Shown in pieces: positions 29,817 through 39,173 of a DNA stretch of 64,000 bases. Position 1 is the first letter of the stretch; each line of letters begins with the position of its first letter. The position numbers were made by a program, and so were the translations under genes. The stretch spans positions 1-64,000 of the forward strand of contig QHUY01000019.1 in the NCBI GenBank assembly GCA_003223415.1. Reading direction: 5' to 3'. The notes under the pieces were generated by a model. The model worked only from the letters and a program-made list of their open reading frames with translations. It was not told the DNA's origin and made no database searches. This DNA comes from Gemmatimonadota bacterium. Its GTDB lineage: Bacteria; Gemmatimonadota; Gemmatimonadetes; Gemmatimonadales; GWC2-71-9.

Positions 29817-29910
29817 TTCACGCTCCCATAGCAGTCACCTTCAAGGTGACCGTTGCCAGCGAAGTCGCAAGACGCCAACTTGCAAAGCGGCTCCCAGACG
29901 AAAGGCCCAC

Positions 29911-30147
29911 GTGAGACGGACGACCTGGATGATGGTGGGAGTGTTGGCCTGCGCCGCCTGCGGCGGTCGAACGGCCAAGTCGAACGCGGCCGGAGGCCAG
30001 GATACGCTCACCGAGCGCCAGCGGGACAGCGTGCTCGCCAAGTCCCGCATTCCCGGAGCCAGCGGCGTGGGACGCGCCATGAGCGCCGCCGATTCGACCA
30101 GTGCGCGGGTGCGGGCGAGCGACTCGGTGCGCGATTCGGAGCCGTGA
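29911..30147 (+). CDS. Small lipoprotein
   Basis: MRRTTWMMVGVLACAACGGR lipobox; GTG start. Confidence 0.5.
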   Translation: MRRTTWMMVGVLACAACGGRTAKSNAAGGQDTLTERQRDSVLAKSRIPGASGVGRAMSAADSTSARVRASDSVRDSEP

Positions 30148-30617
30148 GAGGTCGGTCCCTGGCCGGGCTCGCCCTCGCTGTTTCGCTCCTCGCCTGCGCC
30201 CCCGCAGGCCCCTGCCGCACCACCGAGTTTCGCCGCGTCCGGAGCTACTCCCGCCCCTACTCCGGCCATTGGGTCGTGGCGCGCGGCGACACGCTCACGA
30301 TGCCCGAGATGGGCGACCGCTTCCGGCTGACCGACATCGTCCTCGACACCGACACGGTCGTGGTCGGTAGGGAATGTCACTTCAGCGGCCGCCTGATCTT
30401 CATAGTCCCGAAGGCGGAGACGCTCGCGGTCACGTGGTTCGGCGTCCCCGAACACGTGACGATCTTCGGCTGGCCCGCCGAGCTCGGGCCCTTCGGCGGG
30501 ATCAACGCCTCGTGGTGGGGCCGCGATTCGCTGCGCGGCGCGGTCCTGTTCGACGAGCAGCTGGGTGTCCAGGTGAGGCCCGGCGCCACCGCTCAGTTCG
30601 TCGCCGGTCGGCGGTGA
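30144..30617 (+). CDS. Hypothetical lipoprotein
   Basis: GTG 30144 overlaps upstream TGA; SLAGLALAVSLLACAPAG lipobox. Confidence 0.55.
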   Translation: MRGRSLAGLALAVSLLACAPAGPCRTTEFRRVRSYSRPYSGHWVVARGDTLTMPEMGDRFRLTDIVLDTDTVVVGRECHFSGRLIFIVPKAETLAVTWFGVPEHVTIFGWPAELGPFGGINASWWGRDSLRGAVLFDEQLGVQVRPGATAQFVAGRR

Positions 30618-30643
30618 GGCGCGGCCCGATTATCTTTGCCGAC

Positions 30644-31045
30644 ATGACGGAGGACGGCCGGTCGCGCTGGGGGTTTCTCGGCAGCCTCGGCGGAGCGGTG
30701 CTCGGCGGGCTGACGTGGGTGGGGGTCGCCGGCGTCACCCTGCATGATGGGCTGGTGGTCAGCTCCGCCGTCCTCGCGGCCGTCGGGCTCTGGTCGGTGG
30801 CAGCGGCCGCGTACGCGCGTTTCCCCACCCGCGCCCTCGGCCTCCTCGGCGCCGTTATCCTGGCGGTGGTGCTCATCGACTGGATCTATCTGCTCCTGCT
30901 GCTGCCGCGGCTGGCCGAACTGCCCACGTATCCGTGGTTCGGCACCTCCCAGGCCTCGATCCGTGCCATCCGGCCTGCGCTCGTCGCGGCGTCGGTCGCG
31001 GGCGGCGCGTTCGTCACTATCGACGTGCTGCGCCGGAGGTCATAA
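30644..31045 (+). CDS. Hypothetical multi-TM membrane protein
   Basis: ATG 30644; four hydrophobic segments. Confidence 0.55.
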   Translation: MTEDGRSRWGFLGSLGGAVLGGLTWVGVAGVTLHDGLVVSSAVLAAVGLWSVAAAAYARFPTRALGLLGAVILAVVLIDWIYLLLLLPRLAELPTYPWFGTSQASIRAIRPALVAASVAGGAFVTIDVLRRRS

Positions 31046-31444
31046 ATGAAGGGCTTCCTGTATCGCCTGGTGATCACCGCGCTCGGCCTCTGGGCGGCTT
31101 CCGCCATCGTTCCGGGCGTGGGATTCCGGAGCTGGCCAACGCTGCTCATCGCGGCGCTGCTGCTCGGTATCGTCAACGCGGTCGTGCGCCCCATCCTGCT
31201 CTTCCTCACCTTCCCGATCACGATCCTGACGCTCGGGCTGTTCATCTTGGTGGTGAACGGCATCTCGCTCGCGCTGGTCGCGTGGCTGCTCCCGGGATTC
31301 ACGCTGAACGGCTTGGGCGCGGCGATCCTCGGCTCGATCGTAGTGGGGCTGACCAGCTGGCTCGCCTCGACGTTCGTCGGCGGCTCCGGCCGTATCGAGC
31401 GGTTTCGGCGAATCGAGGTGCGCAGTCGCCGGATCGATGAATAG
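31046..31444 (+). CDS. Phage-holin-like/DUF360-type four-TM membrane protein
   Basis: LLGIVNAVVRPILLFLTFPITILTLGLFILVVNG. Confidence 0.8.
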   Translation: MKGFLYRLVITALGLWAASAIVPGVGFRSWPTLLIAALLLGIVNAVVRPILLFLTFPITILTLGLFILVVNGISLALVAWLLPGFTLNGLGAAILGSIVVGLTSWLASTFVGGSGRIERFRRIEVRSRRIDE

Positions 31445-31489
31445 GACCCGTACGGCTTGGGGCAGCCGACGGACCTTCGCCGATGGGGT

Positions 31490-32635
31490 ATGGCGGAGCT
31501 GACGCGCCGTCAGCGGACAGCCCTGGTCGTCGTCTGCGTCCTCTACGCCGCCGTCGTCATCCCGGTCGGCATCCACAAGGGCGGCGATTTCGTGGTGGAG
31601 CTTGGCCTGAGCGATCGCCTTCTTTCCGGGACGCCGCTCTACACGCAAAGCCCCACCAAGGGCGTCTTCTGGCCGCCGTTCGCGATCGCGGCGCTCGTGC
31701 CGTTCGCGCTCGTGGCCCGCGCGAGTCTGGCGCTCTCCCAGGGGCTCTGGGCCGCCACCAATGTCGCCTTGCTCGCCTGGAGCCTGGCGCGCCTCGCCCG
31801 CCGCTGGGGCTGGAAGACCGTCGTGCTCGGGGTTGCTGCGGTAGCCAAGCCGCTCCAGGGCAACTTCGAGCATCAGAATCTCCTGGTCGTGCTGCTCGCG
31901 CTGATCGTGGCGGGAATCGATGACCTTTACGAGGGCCGCGAGCGCAACGCCGGGGTCTGGTTCGGTGCCGCCACGGCGGCAAAAATGTTCCCCGGATTAC
32001 TGCTGGCGTACCTCGCCTACCGGCGCCGCTGGCGCGCCTTGGGGGCCGGCGTCGCGGTCGCGGGCGCCCTCACTGTGGGATCCATGCTGCGCTACGGCCC
32101 CACCGGCGCCGTGTCCGCCGTGCGGGACTGGGTGGTGATGGCCCGCGGGGGGCAACGGGCAGCCGGGTTCGGTTTCCAGCCGCTAGGGAGCTGGGTGCTG
32201 GGGCTCGGAGGCTCGGACACCGGCGTCTGGCTCGCGATGGGGGCCTGCGCCGCGCTGGTGGCCGCCGCCTTGATGGCCCACCGGGCAGGAGAGGAGGGGA
32301 ATCCGTTGTACGAGGCGGGCCTCGTCACCATCCTCGCCGTGCTGGTGTCCCCGATCGGGTGGTTCTACTACCAGTTGCTCGCGATCCCTGCCTGGGTCGC
32401 GGCGCTCACCCTTCCTGCGCCGGCGGAGCGGCGCGCGGCGCTTGCCTGGCGGGCGACGCTGTGGGTCGCCGGAATCATGCTCTCCGGCGTGCTGACGTTC
32501 GATCACCTGTACCCGGATGCGCTCGTGCTCCTCAAGCGCTACAACTACGTGTGGGGAGCGCTCCTGCTGCTGGCCGCCCTCGCCGGGCACCGGCTCGTGC
32601 ACTTCCGACGGAGTCCTCAACCTGCCCTGGTATAG
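31490..32635 (+). CDS. DUF2029-type (GT87-like) membrane glycosyltransferase
   Basis: Multi-TM; VFWPPFAIAALVPFA; KPLQGNFEHQNLLVVLL. Confidence 0.7.
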   Translation: MAELTRRQRTALVVVCVLYAAVVIPVGIHKGGDFVVELGLSDRLLSGTPLYTQSPTKGVFWPPFAIAALVPFALVARASLALSQGLWAATNVALLAWSLARLARRWGWKTVVLGVAAVAKPLQGNFEHQNLLVVLLALIVAGIDDLYEGRERNAGVWFGAATAAKMFPGLLLAYLAYRRRWRALGAGVAVAGALTVGSMLRYGPTGAVSAVRDWVVMARGGQRAAGFGFQPLGSWVLGLGGSDTGVWLAMGACAALVAAALMAHRAGEEGNPLYEAGLVTILAVLVSPIGWFYYQLLAIPAWVAALTLPAPAERRAALAWRATLWVAGIMLSGVLTFDHLYPDALVLLKRYNYVWGALLLLAALAGHRLVHFRRSPQPALV

Positions 32636-32636
32636 G

Positions 32637-33728
32637 ATGTACGACCTCGAGACCCCCGCCTTGCTACTCCACCTCGACGTTGTCGAGCGCAACCTGACCG
32701 TCATGTCTGCGCGCGCCCGGCAGCTCGGCGTGCAGCTGCGCCCGCACGCCAAGACGCACAAGTGTGTGGAGTTGGGGCGCCGCGAGCTGGCGCACGGCGC
32801 GGTGGGTTTGACCGTGGCCACGCTCGTCGAGGCGGAAACGTTCGCGCGCGCCGGCTTGCGGGACCTCACCTGGGCGTTTCCCCTCGACCCCACGCACCTG
32901 CCGCACGTCAGGCGCATCGTGGACGAGACCGGAGCGACGGTGCGTGTGGTCGTGGACGACCTCGCGACCGCCCAGGCGCTAGCGGGTTCGGGGCTGCATG
33001 TATGGCTCAAGGTGGACTGCGGCTATCACCGCGCGGGCGTGGATCCAGCTTCCTCCTACGCGCTGGAGGTCGCGCGCGAGCTTGGCCGGGAGCGCGGGTT
33101 GGTGTTCGACGGCATCCTGAGCCACTCGGGCCATGCCTACCGCACGACGAGCAAGGTGGAAGCGGCCACCGTGGCCGAGTCGGAGCGGCGGGTGATGGTC
33201 GAGTTCGCCGAGCGGTTGCGCAAGGAGCCGATTCCCGTTCGCGGGATCAGCGTCGGCTCGACGCCGGCGATGACCGCGGTGCGTGATCTGACCGGCGTCA
33301 CGGAGGCGCGGCCGGGCAACTATGTGTTCTACGACCGGACCATGGTGCTGATCGGGTGCTGCGAGTGGGCCGATGTCGGCGTCACAGTGCTGGCGACGGT
33401 CGTGTCGCACCAGCCAGGGGCGTCGCAGTTCATCGTGGATGCGGGCGCGCTGGCGCTGTCAAAGGACGCCGGGCCAAGTCACGGCAACCTGCCGCAGGCG
33501 ATGGGCGCGGTGAAGGGTCATCCCGACCTGACCCTCGCGTCGGTGTCTCAGGAGCACGGGATCATCCGCGCCGCCTCGCCCGCGATGATGGACGGTCGCT
33601 TCGCGGTGGGTGAGCGGATCGAGGTCCTGCCCAACCATTCCTGCCTCACCGTCGCCCAGTTCGACGAGTTTCACGTGGTGCGGGACGGCCAGGTCGTGGA
33701 CCGGTGGCCGATCGCGCGGGGGCGGTGA
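32637..33728 (+). CDS. D-threonine aldolase / DSD1-like alanine-racemase-fold PLP enzyme
   Basis: DLETPALLLHLDVVERN; LRPHAKTHKCVELGRREL; VDCGYHRAGVDP. Confidence 0.83.
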   Translation: MYDLETPALLLHLDVVERNLTVMSARARQLGVQLRPHAKTHKCVELGRRELAHGAVGLTVATLVEAETFARAGLRDLTWAFPLDPTHLPHVRRIVDETGATVRVVVDDLATAQALAGSGLHVWLKVDCGYHRAGVDPASSYALEVARELGRERGLVFDGILSHSGHAYRTTSKVEAATVAESERRVMVEFAERLRKEPIPVRGISVGSTPAMTAVRDLTGVTEARPGNYVFYDRTMVLIGCCEWADVGVTVLATVVSHQPGASQFIVDAGALALSKDAGPSHGNLPQAMGAVKGHPDLTLASVSQEHGIIRAASPAMMDGRFAVGERIEVLPNHSCLTVAQFDEFHVVRDGQVVDRWPIARGR

Positions 33729-33761
33729 AACCACCAGGTCGGCGACTGCAAGGGAGGAGTC

Positions 33762-34040
33762 ATGCGAATCATCCTGCGACATTTCTTGCTGGCGATTCTC
33801 CCGCTGGCGTTCGGCCTCGGGGCCGGCTGGGGATTTGCGTTCTCGCAGCCGAGCTGCGGGCACCTGGTCGGCCCGGTGTTCGGACCGAAGTGCCACTGGA
33901 AGCAGCTCGAGTACCAGATCCTGTTCCAGACGGCCGGGACCGGCCTCGGCTGCCTCCTCACGGCCATGATCGGGAGCGCGCTGGAACTTCGCCGCCGCCG
34001 CGCCGTACAACGGACGACCCAAACAGGAGAGCCATCATGA
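33762..34040 (+). CDS. Hypothetical membrane protein
   Basis: 92 aa, two TM segments. Confidence 0.5.
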   Translation: MRIILRHFLLAILPLAFGLGAGWGFAFSQPSCGHLVGPVFGPKCHWKQLEYQILFQTAGTGLGCLLTAMIGSALELRRRRAVQRTTQTGEPS

Positions 34041-34477
34041 GTCGGATTCTGGGCACTCTCTTGCTGATCGCGGCGGCACTTCCGCTCGCCGCGCAAGACA
34101 CAACGAAGGCCGCCGCCCCACCCCCACCCACCCCTGCGCCCGCCCCAGCAGTCGCGGTGGCCGAGGCCGCCGTCGCGCGCGCGATCGTGGATCGCGTGCC
34201 CCAGGACACGGGCACGGCATTCCCCGATACCGTGGGGACGCTGGTGTTCTTCACGAAGGTGTCGGGAGCGCCCGCTGGAGCGGCGACCACCATCCACCAC
34301 GTATGGTTCCATGGCGACACGCAGGTCGCCGACGTGGAGCTCCAGGTCGGCGGCTCGCCGTGGCGGACGTGGAGCAAGAAGACGATCCCGGCCGATTGGA
34401 AGGGAGCCTGGCACGTAGAAATACGCGATGCTTCGGGGACTGTTCTGAAGCGGGTCGACTTCACCGTGGGGCAGTAG
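34037..34477 (+). CDS. DUF2914-like secreted protein
   Basis: MSRILGTLLLIAAALPLAAQ leader; IHHVWFHGDTQVADVELQVGGSPWRTWSKKTI. Confidence 0.65.
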   Translation: MSRILGTLLLIAAALPLAAQDTTKAAAPPPPTPAPAPAVAVAEAAVARAIVDRVPQDTGTAFPDTVGTLVFFTKVSGAPAGAATTIHHVWFHGDTQVADVELQVGGSPWRTWSKKTIPADWKGAWHVEIRDASGTVLKRVDFTVGQ

Positions 34478-34481
34478 GAGC

Positions 34482-34523
34482 AAGACGCGCAGGGAGACGC
34501 TACGGCGCCTCCCTGCGCGTCTT
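34482..34523 (+). terminator. Strong terminator-like hairpin
   Basis: AAGACGCGCAGGGAG / CTCCCTGCGCGTCTT, 15-bp perfect stem. Confidence 0.75.
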
Positions 34524-34582
34524 CGTAGATAGGAGTCTTTCGCCGAACCTGCTATAGTAGTCGCCACCCTCACCGACACCTC

Positions 34583-34945
34583 ATGGATCTTTTGCAGCAG
34601 GTCGCTGCCAACTTAGCAATCGAGGAGGGCAAGGCCGAGAAGGGGATCGGCGCAGTCCTGATGGCGCTGCGCATGGCCATTCCCAAGGATGCCTTCGAGC
34701 AGGTGAAGCACGCGATCCCCAATGCCGAGAGCATGATGGGCCACGCCTTGATGAGCAGCGGCCGCACCGGCGAGATGGCCGCGGTGACCGGGCCGGCCGG
34801 CCTGCTCGCGGCCCTCGCCGCCGCCGGCATCAACAAGGCCGACATTCCCCGGCTGGGCCGCCTCGTGACCGAGCACGTGCGGCCGATCATCGGTAGTCCC
34901 GCAGTAGACAGGTTCCTCGAGGGGATTCCGGTGCTGAGGGGCTGA
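34583..34945 (+). CDS. Small DUF2780-like protein
   Basis: 120 aa ORF; NAESMMGHAL, ALAAAGINKADIPRLGRLV. Confidence 0.55.
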   Translation: MDLLQQVAANLAIEEGKAEKGIGAVLMALRMAIPKDAFEQVKHAIPNAESMMGHALMSSGRTGEMAAVTGPAGLLAALAAAGINKADIPRLGRLVTEHVRPIIGSPAVDRFLEGIPVLRG

Positions 34946-34953
34946 AGGGCCGG

Positions 34954-35610
34954 TCAGGCCGCGTACAAGAGCACCGCGATGAAGTGGCAGCTCGTCCCCA
35001 CCAGCACGAAGAGATGCCAAATGAGGTGGCTGTAGGGGATCCGCTTCGCCGAGAAGAACGCGACGCCCACCGTATAGGCGAGGCCGCCCGCCAGCAGCCA
35101 GAGCACACCCGGCAGGGGTAGCCGCAACCACAGCGGCCGAATCGCGATCAGCATCAGCCACCCCATGCCGAGGTAGACGCCGGTGGAGAACCGCCGGTAC
35201 CGCATTGCGCCAGTCGCGTTCAGGACGATCCCGAGCAGCGCCAGGCCCCAGACGATCCCGAAGAGGCTCCAACCCCACACGCCGCGCAGCACGCCGAGCG
35301 TGAAGGGAGTGTAGGTGCCGGCGATGAACAGGAAGATCGCTTCGTGATCGAACATGCGAAACAGCCGCTTGGCCCTGGTGCGGGGCAACGCATGATAGAG
35401 CGTGGACGCGAGGTACAGGAGCACGATCGTGCAGGCGAAGACACTCGCACCGACGACGCCCGCGGTGCTCCCGCGGCGCAGGGCGTGGCCGATGAGAAAC
35501 GGTACGCCGACGAGCGTCGCCACCAGGCCCACGGCGTGACTGATGGTGTTGGCAATCTCCTCACCGGGAGATTGCGGACGTGCAGTGGGCGGCGGAGTCG
35601 CAGTCGACAT
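34954..35610 (-). CDS. Hemolysin III family membrane protein
   Basis: EEIANTISHAVGLVATLVG; STLYHALP; FDHEAIFLFIAGTYTPF; YSHLIWHLFVLVGT. Confidence 0.92.
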   Translation of the reverse strand: MSTATPPPTARPQSPGEEIANTISHAVGLVATLVGVPFLIGHALRRGSTAGVVGASVFACTIVLLYLASTLYHALPRTRAKRLFRMFDHEAIFLFIAGTYTPFTLGVLRGVWGWSLFGIVWGLALLGIVLNATGAMRYRRFSTGVYLGMGWLMLIAIRPLWLRLPLPGVLWLLAGGLAYTVGVAFFSAKRIPYSHLIWHLFVLVGTSCHFIAVLLYAA

Positions 35611-35648
35611 CGAGGCGTGACGGCAGTCCTTGGACGCGTAACTCGAAC

Positions 35649-35720
35649 TGGGGCGGGAGGACTCGAACCTCCAACTTCCCGGTTAACAGCCGGGCGGTCT
35701 GCCAGTTGACCTACACCCCA
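35649..35720 (-). tRNA. tRNA-Asn (anticodon GTT)
   Basis: TGGGGTGTAGGTCAACTGGCAGACCGCCCGGCTGTTAACCGGGAAGTTGGAGGTTCGAGTCCTCCCGCCCCA folds as a cloverleaf; loop CTGTTAA. Confidence 0.95.
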
Positions 35721-35749
35721 ATGCCACCCATCCCACCCACGCCCCGTTG

Positions 35750-35810
35750 CTAGGCCCTAGCCACTAGACGCCGAGACACCCAGCGGGGCCGAGGCTCTAG
35801 GAGCTAGGAG
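35750..35810. repeat. Degenerate heptad element downstream of tRNA-Asn
   Basis: CTAG at 7-nt spacing in both halves: CTAGGCCCTAGCCACTAG and CTCTAGGAGCTAGGAG. Confidence 0.45.
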
Positions 35811-35846
35811 AATCAAGCATTTCTGAAGGGGGCGGGCAAGTTAGGT

Positions 35847-36293
35847 TTGAGTGCCATGAACGTCGTGATCGCCGCGGCAACCGGCGCCGATCTCCCCATT
35901 GTGCTCAACCTGCTGCAGCGTTGCAAGCTGCCGCAGGCGGGCCTCGAGAAGCACCTGGCGACCACGCTCGTCGCCCGGGAGGGCATCCGCATCGTCGGCT
36001 CTGCCGCGCTGGAGCTCTACGGCAGGGCGGCGCTGCTCCGCTCGGTGGCCGTCGAGCCGAGCTCCCGGGGCTTGGGGCTCGGGGAACAGCTCACGAACGC
36101 GGCGCTCGACCTCGCGCGATCTCGTGGCGTAAGGGCCATATACCTCCTCACAGACAGCGCCAGCGTGTTTTTCCTCCGCTTTGGCTTCCACAGGGTCCTG
36201 CGCACTGACGTCGACCCCGCTGTCCAAGGGTCGGTTGAGTTCACCGACGCGTGCCCGCAGAGCGCGCTCGCGATGCGCGCCGACCTGGCGTGA
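35847..36293 (+). CDS. GNAT N-acetyltransferase (ArsN2-like)
   Basis: LRSVAVEPSSRGLGLGEQLTNAALDLARSRGVRAIYLLTDSASVFFLRFGFHRV. Confidence 0.8.
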   Translation: MSAMNVVIAAATGADLPIVLNLLQRCKLPQAGLEKHLATTLVAREGIRIVGSAALELYGRAALLRSVAVEPSSRGLGLGEQLTNAALDLARSRGVRAIYLLTDSASVFFLRFGFHRVLRTDVDPAVQGSVEFTDACPQSALAMRADLA

Positions 36294-37303
36294 GACAGCT
36301 CGTCATCCCGCGCTACGGGCCCCCCGAGGTCCTGGAGGTGCGGGAGGCGCCGGACCCGCGCGTCGAGCCGGGAACAGTGCGAATCCGCGTGCACGCGGCG
36401 GGCGTCAACTTCTCCGATCTCCTCGCCCGCCAGGGCCTCTACCCGGATGCCCCGAAGCCCCCCTGCACCATCGGCTACGAGGTGGCAGGGGTGGTGGATG
36501 CCGTGGGCGACGGCGTCACCGTCCCGTGGCTTGGCGAGCAAGTCGTGGCGATGACGTGGTTCGGGGGGCAAAGCGAGCTGGTGGTCGTCCCCGCCCCGTC
36601 CGTTTTCCCGCTGCCCGATGGCTGGAGCGCCGAGCAGGGGGCCGCCTTCCCGGTTGTGTATCTCACCGCCCACCACATGCTCGTGCGGGTCGCGGCGGTG
36701 CGGCAGGGCGAAACGGTGTTGGTCCACGCAGCGGCAGGGGGAGTGGGGCTTGCCATCGCGGAGCTAAGCCGCATCCTCAGATTTCGGGTGCTCGGGCTCG
36801 CCTCTACCAGCAAGCACGCGGTCTTGCGCGAGTACGGCGTGGAGCCACTCGACGGCCGGGACCCGCGCTGGTTCGACGCGGTCCGGGCGGCCGCCCCTGG
36901 GGGGCGCGTGGATGTCGTGCTGGACGGCGTGGGCGGCGACTCCTGGCGCCACGACTACCGGCTGCTGGCGCCGGGCGGCCGGCTGGTGTGCTATGGGGCG
37001 TCCGTGCTGTCGGAAGGAGCGCAGCGCAACCTGCTGAAGACGATCTGGCGGCTGCTCCGCTTCCCACGCTTCGGCCCGCTCGGGCTGATGAACGACAACA
37101 AGAGCGTGGCGGGGGTGAGTCTGGGCCACCTCTGGAAAGAACAGGCGCTGCTCCACCCGCAGGTGGAGGCTCTGCTCGGCTACGCGCGGGAGGGGAAGCT
37201 CGCGCCGCGCGTGGACCGCGCCTTCCCACTCTCCGAGGCCGCGGCGGCGCACCGCTACATCCACGAGCGGCGTAACGTGGGGAAAGTGGTGTTAGTGATG
37301 TGA
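36290..37303 (+). CDS. Zinc-binding alcohol dehydrogenase / NADPH:quinone reductase family
   Basis: VHAAGVNFSDLLARQGLYP; GYEVAGVVDAVGDGV; VLVHAAAGGVGLAIAEL. Confidence 0.9.
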   Translation: MRQLVIPRYGPPEVLEVREAPDPRVEPGTVRIRVHAAGVNFSDLLARQGLYPDAPKPPCTIGYEVAGVVDAVGDGVTVPWLGEQVVAMTWFGGQSELVVVPAPSVFPLPDGWSAEQGAAFPVVYLTAHHMLVRVAAVRQGETVLVHAAAGGVGLAIAELSRILRFRVLGLASTSKHAVLREYGVEPLDGRDPRWFDAVRAAAPGGRVDVVLDGVGGDSWRHDYRLLAPGGRLVCYGASVLSEGAQRNLLKTIWRLLRFPRFGPLGLMNDNKSVAGVSLGHLWKEQALLHPQVEALLGYAREGKLAPRVDRAFPLSEAAAAHRYIHERRNVGKVVLVM

Positions 37304-37331
37304 TACCCAATACCCGATACCCGACACCCGG
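37302..37331. repeat. Single-arm heptad repeat between convergent genes
   Basis: GATACCC AATACCC GATACCC GACACCC GG. Confidence 0.7.
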
Positions 37332-37334
37332 TGA

Positions 37335-38393
37335 CTAGTACTTCAACCCCGTCTTCTCCGCGAACGCCTTGATCGCTGCTTGCTGCTCGGGCGTCAAGTG
37401 CTCCGGGATTTCGACCCGCACTTCGACGAACTGATCCCCGCGACGACCGTTCTTCTCGATCCCCTGGCCCGCGATGCGGAACTTCTGCCCGTGCTGCGTG
37501 CCGGGCGGCACCTTCAGCACGACCTTGCGACCATCGAGCGTCTTCACCTTGATGCGGGAGCCGAGCAGCGCCTGGGCGAGGTTGACAGGGACGACGCAGA
37601 TGATATCCAGCCCCTCGCGGCGGAAGAACCGATCCGGCTCGACCCGGAACACCACGACCACGTCGCCCCGGCCCTTGGTCCCCTGCCCCGTCAGCCGCAC
37701 GCGCGTGCCGTCCTCAGTGCCCGGCTGCACCGTGATCATCAGGCGCTTCTCTACCCGGACGTCACCGCTGCCCTGGCAGGTCGGGCAGCGCTCCGAAGGC
37801 ACCTTCCCCTTGCCGCGGCACACCGGACACGGCCGATTGACGGCGAAGCTGCCCTGGCCGAACGAGACGATGCCCCGCCCTTTGCACTCTGGGCACGTGG
37901 AGATGATCGCGCCGGGCGCAGCTCCGTTGCCGCCGCAGGTCGGGCACACCTCGACCATCGGCAGGGTGACCGGCACCTTGCCGCCGAGCGCGGCGACGCG
38001 GAACGGGATGGAGACCGAAGCCTCAATCGCTTCTTCGGCATCGTCGCTCCTGCCGGTGCCGCGCCTGCCGAAGATGGACGAGAACAGGTCGCCCAAGCCG
38101 CCGAAGGAGCCGAGGTCGGAGAGGTCGAAGTCAGCGCCGAAATCTCCGCTGGAGGTGCCCCCCCCCCCCCCCCCCCCCCCCCCCAGTTGGTCGTACTTCT
38201 TCCGCTTCTCGGGATCGCTCAGCACGTCGTGCGCCTCGTTGATTTCCTTGAAGCGCTCGGCTGCCTGGGCATTGTCGGGGTTGCGGTCCGGGTGATACTG
38301 CTTAGCGAGGCGGCGGAACGCCTTTTTGATCTCGTCGACCGTGGCGGTCTCCGATACCCCGAGGATCTGGTAGTAATCGCGCGCCGCGGCCAT
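37335..38393 (-). CDS. dnaJ: Chaperone DnaJ
   Basis: DYYQILGVSETATVDEIKKAFRRLAKQYHPDRNPD; CPTCGGNG..CPECKGRG..CPVCRGKG..CPTCQGSG zinc motifs. Confidence 0.95.
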   Translation of the reverse strand: MAAARDYYQILGVSETATVDEIKKAFRRLAKQYHPDRNPDNAQAAERFKEINEAHDVLSDPEKRKKYDQLGGGGGGGGGTSSGDFGADFDLSDLGSFGGLGDLFSSIFGRRGTGRSDDAEEAIEASVSIPFRVAALGGKVPVTLPMVEVCPTCGGNGAAPGAIISTCPECKGRGIVSFGQGSFAVNRPCPVCRGKGKVPSERCPTCQGSGDVRVEKRLMITVQPGTEDGTRVRLTGQGTKGRGDVVVVFRVEPDRFFRREGLDIICVVPVNLAQALLGSRIKVKTLDGRKVVLKVPPGTQHGQKFRIAGQGIEKNGRRGDQFVEVRVEIPEHLTPEQQAAIKAFAEKTGLKY

Positions 38394-39013
38394 CAGCTGT
38401 TCTGTGCCTCCCCCTGCCAGGTGAGCACGACCACCCTGGCGGGCCGGAGCAGCGCGTTCCCGATTCGGTAGCCGGCCTGCAGCACGGCGCCCACCGTGTG
38501 GTCCTTCGTCGGCTCGTCGGCGGGAGCGGTGGTCACCGCTTCGTGGAGATTCGGGTCGAACTGGACGCCCACCTGATCCACACGCTTCACGCCTAGCGGG
38601 TCGAGCTCCTTCCAGATCTTGCGCTCCACTAGATCCACGCCGTCGTGGATCGCCTTGGCGTCCGTCTGCGCCGGATCGACGTGCGCGAACCGCGCCAGGT
38701 CGTCCAGCGCGTCCACGAGGCGCGACACCACCTCGGCTTGCGCCTTGCCCCACACCTCGGCCCGCTCCCTTACCATCCGCTTGCGGAAGTTGTCGAACTC
38801 GGCGGCGAGCCGGAGATGCTTGTCCTTCGCCTCGGCCAGCTCGGTGGTGAGCTGGGCGACCGTCTCCTCGAGCCGCCGCACGGCTGCGGGCGCGGGCTCG
38901 ACCAGCGCCGGGCTGGTGCCGGCGCCGTCTGCCTCGCCCGGCTGAGCCTGTGGCTCCGTCGTCGCTGCGACCGGCTGCACCTCTTCCCCCGCCTTGTGCT
39001 TGTGCTTGGTCAT
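38393..39013 (-). CDS. grpE: Nucleotide exchange factor GrpE
   Basis: LRLAAEFDNFRKRMVRER; VGVQFDPNLHEAVTT..VLQAGYRIGNALLRPARVVV. Confidence 0.93.
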   Translation of the reverse strand: MTKHKHKAGEEVQPVAATTEPQAQPGEADGAGTSPALVEPAPAAVRRLEETVAQLTTELAEAKDKHLRLAAEFDNFRKRMVRERAEVWGKAQAEVVSRLVDALDDLARFAHVDPAQTDAKAIHDGVDLVERKIWKELDPLGVKRVDQVGVQFDPNLHEAVTTAPADEPTKDHTVGAVLQAGYRIGNALLRPARVVVLTWQGEAQNS

Positions 39014-39173
39014 TTCTGGTCTACTCAAGCAACTGACGTGCCGCCGGTAACCGCCGTTTTGGCGGCCGCCCCTCCGCGGGAATCATGGAAATCACTATCC
39101 TGCAACAAGATAGCTCCGGCCTCGATCGCTGTCGAGCGGGTGCGAAGCCCGCAGGTGCCAGTGATGCTCGGGC

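Noticed and set aside
29834-29854. Small palindrome GTCACCTTcaAGGTGAC upstream of 29911
   Set aside because: Short and isolated; could be an operator but nothing links it to a regulator.
35641-35830. Integrated element at tRNA-Asn
   Set aside because: No integrase, no att-like duplication of the tRNA 3' end and no phage or plasmid genes nearby.
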